Shown here: in pieces, positions 59,142-64,000 of the stretch
Layout of the letters: each line of letters begins with the position of its first letter
Position numbering within the stretch: the stretch's first letter is position 1
Source of the DNA: Margaritispora aquatica
Lineage: Eukaryota; Ascomycota; Leotiomycetes; Helotiales; Discinellaceae
DNA length: 64,000 nucleotides
Assembly: GCA_007644065.1 (NCBI GenBank)
Contig: VJWN01000010.1
Location: 1,735,105-1,799,104, forward strand
Direction of reading: 5' to 3'
The notes under the pieces: generated by a model
Databases searched by the model: none
The model's input: the letters and a program-made list of their open reading frames with translations, nothing else
What the model was told of the DNA's origin: nothing
Position numbers and translations under genes: made by a program

Positions 59142-60955
59142 TCAACATAACATTTCAGCCATATCAGCTCGAATGCGCAACTCTTCTTCTAGCAAAGACC
59201 GACCCAAAACGATATCAGATATATACCCGCTTGCTGTCTGCCAACGTTCAGATACGGACCGCAGTGCGTCGAGGTAGAGTCTTAAAGACTCTCGTCTTAG
59301 GAAGCTTCTCATCGAGCCCATACTTCGATACAACGACATGTTATTCATATTTGCCTCTCACAAATGCACCTCGGTCACGAATATTCCAGCTAAAAGACTC
59401 GGGGTGTGTGGTGGTAGCGTATCCATCATGTCTACAAATCGGCGCGATAGCTCGATGCAGCGTAGAGCGGCGCAACCGAAGGATTATTGGACCTTACATC
59501 GATGTGCATGTTGAGGAACAAATATGATCATGTTGGCACCATCGCCATTGGCATATTCTTTATCGTAGAAGCAAATACCCTGGAATGGATTTATCAGTTT
59601 GGAATTTGAGACTTGTCAGAGCTCATTTACATCGATAAACACAGTCTTACAAATCGCCAACCTCTCCAGTCCGAAGATTATAGGATCTCGAAGCAACGGT
59701 GCGGGAGAGTCCTGATATAGGAGTACGAGGTTGAAGAGTGGCCTCAGCCCTATAGTAACTCGATGGAGCTTCATGAATGAATCAACCTCCCGGTATAGAG
59801 TGTATGCGCGGTCCAATACTTTCTCGAGTATACCATCCATGTGCTCCCTCCAGCTTCGAGTGAAGTTTTGTACGCATCTTTTGCTGCCAATTGTAAACGC
59901 GCATTAGCAAAACTGTGAAGCATCAGCGAGTGTTGAGAGGGTTGGCCATGTAGAATGGCTGACATACCTTTGGAACAGGCGGCTGAGGTCACTTCCTCTC
60001 TTAGGTCTTCTTTTGTTTGGACTCTTGTTGTCAGATTAGTTTTCATGAATGAAAAATGGAGCAAGCGAGGGGGAGATCAAGCAAATGCGAACCACTCCGC
60101 CAAAACTGAAATAAATTTACTTACTAGTGGATATTCTGCGTTGGTCGTTCCATCAGTGATGGAGATGAAAGCTGAAAGCTGAAATCTTAGGATGCCAGGC
60201 GCAGTGGTCTTTGGTGACCCTTTGAGCCGTCAGCATGCGGAGTTGTTCGTACGCTTTCGCTCCTGGGTAGCATTCCAGACCGAGCTGCCTTAGCCATTGC
60301 CTGTATTCTTCTAGTACTTCAGCTTCTAGTTGGTTTTTCTTCTGGGGAATGGGAAGTCGGGGAGTAGCGGGGGATCGTGACCTTGAATTTTGCTTCAGTG
60401 TGCTTATTGGAGACAGGGTTGTGCTGCTTGGTGATGCGTGCTTCGTTCTTTTGACTGGCTTGTGTCGGTGCTGACACGATGTTTTTGAGCAGCCTTTTAA
60501 TCATTTCGTACGTTGTGAAACAGTGTTGGGAGCTAGCTTGAGAGGATCGATCTGATCGAGTATGAGTGCCTTTCACCATGTGCAAATTTGAGTTGTTGAG
60601 TTTTAGCGCCTCTTGCTTCTGAGAGTGCTGTATTCAAACTAGCCACAGGCGAGTTTATGAGACAATACCTTCTATCAAAGGAATGCTAAATTTAATCATG
60701 AGCTCTGCCCATTTCCCCACGAGTTGCTTGGTGAGATGAAAGATCCAGCAGTAGCTTAGTATGACTCCTAGAGTGGAAGCCTGCCACCTTCAGCACGGTC
60801 TCCGCATCGGCGATCATTACCAAGGTCATGGCTATTCTCCAATGTTGCGAAACGAATAGCACAACTTCGGCGACCACGCGCAGTGCATTTGACATGGACA
60901 AGGAGTTACATCCGTGACAAGACTCTATAGCCAAAATGACAAGAAGGCCGCGCAT
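59142..60955 (-). other. Unresolved minus-strand coding-like region, possibly a decayed or many-exon gene
   Basis: Several minus-strand open segments of 60-100 codons follow one another (60955-60692, 60585-60319, 60064-59771, 59840-59616 and 59348-59142). Segments such as LEEYRQWLRQLGLECYPGAK, LDRAYTLYREVDSFMK and SLRLYLDALRSVSERWQTAS have the helical, charged look of real protein, loosely like the middle part of fungal regulators. I could not join them with clean splice sites, and in-frame stops interrupt several. Either it is a gene with many introns or a decayed one. Confidence 0.3.
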
Positions 60956-61051
60956 AACGCAGAGCTGTAGGAAATCTGAACAAATCCTGCAACCTGAAGG
61001 GCTTTAGGATTGCCAAAGTAACTTCAAGCTTCCACTCTCATTACTGGCAAA

Positions 61052-61231
61052 ATGGGTGCGGCGAAAATTCCAACAATGATGGAGGAAATGCATCAGGCGA
61101 TAGGAAATGTAGATAAATTCGAAGCAATGCTATCAGAGTTCGCGGCAGCGATTATCCAACTAACACTCTCCGCCTATCTTATGTTGGCGCCGCCATCCAC
61201 ATTTGTCTACTACCTCACCAAAGCCAAGTAG
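61052..61231 (+). CDS. Short ORF, 59 aa, with one hydrophobic segment
   Basis: ATG 61052 to TAG 61231 reads MGAAKIPTMMEEMHQAIGNV and ends FVYYLTKAK, with a hydrophobic run of about 25 residues (AAAIIQLTLSAYLMLAPPS). It might be a small membrane peptide or the last exon of an unrecognised gene. No homology is known to me. Confidence 0.25.
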   Translation: MGAAKIPTMMEEMHQAIGNVDKFEAMLSEFAAAIIQLTLSAYLMLAPPSTFVYYLTKAK

Positions 61232-61650
61232 AGTAGCATTGACAAACAACAGTCGCTCTGATTTAAGCATCAGCAATTTCCATCTCACGTCATGTTGGCT
61301 TTCAATGCAAAATCATTGGACTTTTCGTTTGGCAGGTAATGGTCAACGCAAAATCACTGGACTGTTGTACGGTGGGTAATCTCCAACGAAGCACTTAAGC
61401 CCCCAAACTCTTGCAGGTGCACATGCGGGGGTATCTTGATTGCACAGTTCTGGAATACCTTCTAACCCGGTTAGCTGGTCATGCCTGTCCAGCTTTCACA
61501 TTCGTCCGTGTATACGGCTTGCTCCACATAAAGTGGCTCGAAATGTGGGGCAATGTCAGCCAGATGCATTAGCGAGGAAGCAGTGAAGTAGTAGGTAACG
61601 TTTGTATTTTAATATCGGACTTTACTGAGATAAATCCATTTCAATTCTCT

Positions 61651-61658
61651 ATATAAGA
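61651..61658 (+). promoter_or_regulatory. TATA-like element upstream of the SDR gene
   Basis: TATATAAG lies about 100 bp upstream of the SDR start codon, at the right distance for a TATA box in a regulated fungal promoter. Confidence 0.4.
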
Positions 61659-61759
61659 CCTGTCTGCGTTCTCTTACCTGCAATTGTTTCTCAACTTCAA
61701 TCTTTGCCCTTACATAGCCTCTCGAAACCCCCATCGTCAGAACTATTACGTGATACATA

Positions 61760-62775
61760 ATGCCTCCACCACCAGGAAGCCTAAATCCTCTCGAGGGACC
61801 AGGTGAGTCGCCTCTACTTATTGATTGGACCTTCCTAATATATAGAGGTGATTATACCACAACATCAGCTGTCCATACCGATACCTATCCCGCAATATCT
61901 GCCTTGACCAACGCAACTCACGTTGGCAAAAGCGTTTTCATAGCTGGCGCATCCCGAGGCATCGGTGCCGCCATGGCCATTTCCTTTGCCCAAGCAGGAG
62001 CTTCCAAGATCGCCATTGGAGCACGCTCAACTCTCACCTCGGTCCGCGAACAAGTTCTCACTGCAGCAGCTGAAGCCTCACGTCCTGTGCCTGAAGTTCT
62101 TTGCGTTTCACTGGACATCACTTTGCAATCTAGCACCGAAGAGGCAGCTGCATTGATCGAGAAGACATTTGGGAACCTCGACATTCTCATCATTAACGCT
62201 GGGATCTTTGGTACGCTAGCCAAGATTGCTGAGAGTGATGTTGATCTCTGGTGGGAGGTGATGAATGTGAATCTGAAAGGACCATATGCTGTGAGTCGAG
62301 CTTGCTTGCCATTGATGTTAAAGGGAGGAGACAAGACTATCATTACAACTTCAAGTGTAGCTGCACATCTTGTGATGCCAGGAATGAGTATGTATCAAGT
62401 TAGCAAGTTGGCGGTGTTGAGGTTGATGGAGTTTGTGAGTGCGGAGTATGGTGATCAGGGAGTTTCCGCTTGGAGCATCCATCCAGGAAATATTCCTACA
62501 GACATTGTAGGAGGTCTGGAAGGCGTTAGGAAATATGGTGAAATTTTTCTAAATGGTAAGTCTTTTCCCTCGGGTCGATGCTGAAGCTTACTTTGGGTGC
62601 AGTCTTCATTGAAACGGTTGAGTTGGCTGCCAATACGGTTGTGTATCTCACCAGAGAGAAGAGACAGTGGTTAGCAGGGAGATATATCAATTGTACTTGG
62701 GATATGCCTGAGCTGATGGCGATGGAGGAGGAGATTGTGAAGGGAGATAAGTTGAAAGTGAGAATGGTTTTGTGA
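61760..62775 (+). CDS. Short-chain dehydrogenase/reductase, 307 aa
   Basis: Exons 61760-61802, 61848-62555 and 62603-62775; 307 codons plus stop. The first intron (45 bp) is also open in frame; removing it gives GPGDYTTTSAVHTDTYPAIS, which reads better than the unspliced version. SDR signatures are the cofactor loop GASRGIGAAMA (about residue 50), NAGIFG, the catalytic Ser in TTSSVAAH, and YQVSK for the Tyr/Lys pair. The C-terminal part covers the substrate loop (HPGNIPTDI). The cofactor is probably NADP(H), given the Arg after GAS. The substrate is unknown; fungal homologues work in secondary metabolism or detoxification. Confidence 0.9.
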
Positions 62776-64000
62776 TCGATCCTGAAATTCAGGTCAAGAT
62801 TTCTCAATAAAAGATACCCAATTTTTGATGTTTCCTTAGAATGCTGTCATATATTGGAGATAACTCTGATCTAAAGATCTTGGTAACAGACTCCATTTCT
62901 ATCTCATGCCAAATGAGTAGCCTATAATTGAGTTTGAACAAGGAAAACCCCTTCTTTGGACATTCTGTCCCCTGTTCTTCCTCTTTTCCATCAAGTGAAC
63001 TAACAAGGTCTATTCCATGTCCCTGCTTTCTTCGCTCTAATGACCTCCTTGTCTAAAGCCTGCCAATAGGTGTGTACAGTAGGTTCCGACGGTCATACGG
63101 TTTTTCGGCTGATAGATGGCTGATCTTGCAATCATGGAAGCAGGTGCTACTTCTATCCATGATTGTGTCATCGAAGTTGTTTTCTTGGTCAGTGGAAAAG
63201 ACAACCTTATCGAAACGTCTCCGTTCTGGTGAGTTTCCATAACTCGAGCCTTGAAGATGACTGGAACTCCTAGGGCAGGAAATATGGATAAGTAGAATAT
63301 TGTTATAGAGCTGTTCATCTTGCAACCATTTTGTATGAGGAAGCAAGGCTTGGAGATGACACTGAGCAACAATATGTCTAATCCTCGCAAGATGGCCACT
63401 CTCGACAACCACATATGCCCTCCTCAACAATTTTCATCTCGACGTACATTCAAGTCTCCATATGATATGGGCGAAATCTATCAAGCACAAATGCTCAATC
63501 ACTTTGTGATGAGCATCAATGGTCTTTCGACATATCAAGCATATCTCCTCTGCCCAATGTCCCATATCCAAAGATAGTCCTGGCTCCAGATCTCGATATG
63601 GTTATCCGATTGGTGAAACAATTCAAAGCTCTGAAGGCGAAGTGATGAACGGTATGAGGTTTCTGGTGAGGCGAATCGAAACATGGAAAAGAGTGCATAG
63701 AGGTGGCAGTGTTTAGCCTGCGACACACACTGGGTCCTGGTCCTGGTCGAGCAGATTCCATGGGCGACGCTGGATCCTTGGTACAATTATCCGTATATCG
63801 TAGACCTTAATGACCTTCGATATCGATGTTGGTTTACACTGTCTCCGACATGTCGTTTCTGTTGCTTACATGGACTGCTTGTGGTAACTCCTGTAGCTTA
63901 TAAGAGGAGAGAGAAGCTCCACGATAGAAGGTTGGGATTTCGGTCGTTGGTTGGCGAGAGGTGGCGAGTAGGCGAGGGAAGATCTTGTTGATCAAGGGCT
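62776..64000. other. Right edge, no gene resolved
   Basis: 1.2 kb. On the minus strand two overlapping frames stay open for 125 codons each (63053-63430 and 63037-63414), and another open stretch covers 63535-63786. Fragments such as NCFTNRITISRSGARTIFG look protein-like, but no domain or splice pattern emerges. A gene entering from the right or a decayed copy is possible. Confidence 0.3.

Larger units (their letters stand above)
60956..61759. other. Intergenic, one short plus-strand ORF
   Basis: 804 bp. It contains the direct repeat CGCAAAATCACTGGAC-like (TGCAAAATCATTGGAC at about 61307 and CGCAAAATCACTGGAC at about 61349), the small ORF at 61052-61231, and the SDR promoter with a TATA-like TATATAAG at about 61651. 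Confidence 0.45.

Noticed and set aside
1..64000. CRISPR arrays, bacterial operons, rRNA genes or integrated viral genes
   Set aside because: None seen; the sequence is intron-rich eukaryotic DNA throughout, and no direct-repeat/spacer pattern or viral hallmark frame appears.

Overview
The window is nuclear DNA of a filamentous ascomycete (Pezizomycotina). Nearly every gene is split by 40-150 bp introns with GT..AG ends and CTAAC-like branch sites. Genes lie on both strands about 0.5-1.5 kb apart, and the content (Zn2Cys6 regulator, DHA-type MFS pump, cellobiose dehydrogenase with a CBM1, CGR1, SERRATE/ARS2-like protein) is typical of such fungi. A Leotiomycete is my guess and is not proven. 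Exon models below were built by hand from splice signals; every multi-exon model closes in frame.

Layout. 0-9 kb: the C-terminal end of a shikimate/quinate dehydrogenase-like protein, a four-helix membrane protein, then a Zn2Cys6 regulator and a 14-TM MFS pump transcribed away from each other across a gap holding a probable 418 bp inverted-repeat element (MITE-like). 9-13 kb: a small basic protein and a secreted 449-residue protein of unknown function. 13-33 kb is a housekeeping block: REX1-type RNA exonuclease, a Mis18/Yippee-like protein with four C-terminal zinc fingers, a SET/MYND protein, RPT1 and CCT4 head to head, TspO/MBR, a SERRATE/ARS2-like protein and alpha-tubulin.

33.7-38.5 kb is gene-poor and carries the most unusual content: a cluster of small cysteine-rich genes with one shared Cys pattern and intron position (two intact duplicates side by side, one distant intact member, one that has lost its ATG, and one probable broken relic). 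39-52 kb: PX-domain/DUF3818 protein, tail-anchored coiled-coil protein, CGR1, mitochondrial ornithine carrier and SDH1. 53-64 kb: a complete class II cellobiose dehydrogenase gene, a GRF zinc-finger protein, an unresolved minus-strand coding-like region, a short-chain dehydrogenase, and an unresolved right edge.

Functionally the central genes are core cell machinery (proteasome, chaperonin, tubulin, RNA processing, respiration), while the accessory parts are the regulator/pump pair, the secreted proteins and the Cys-rich cluster.
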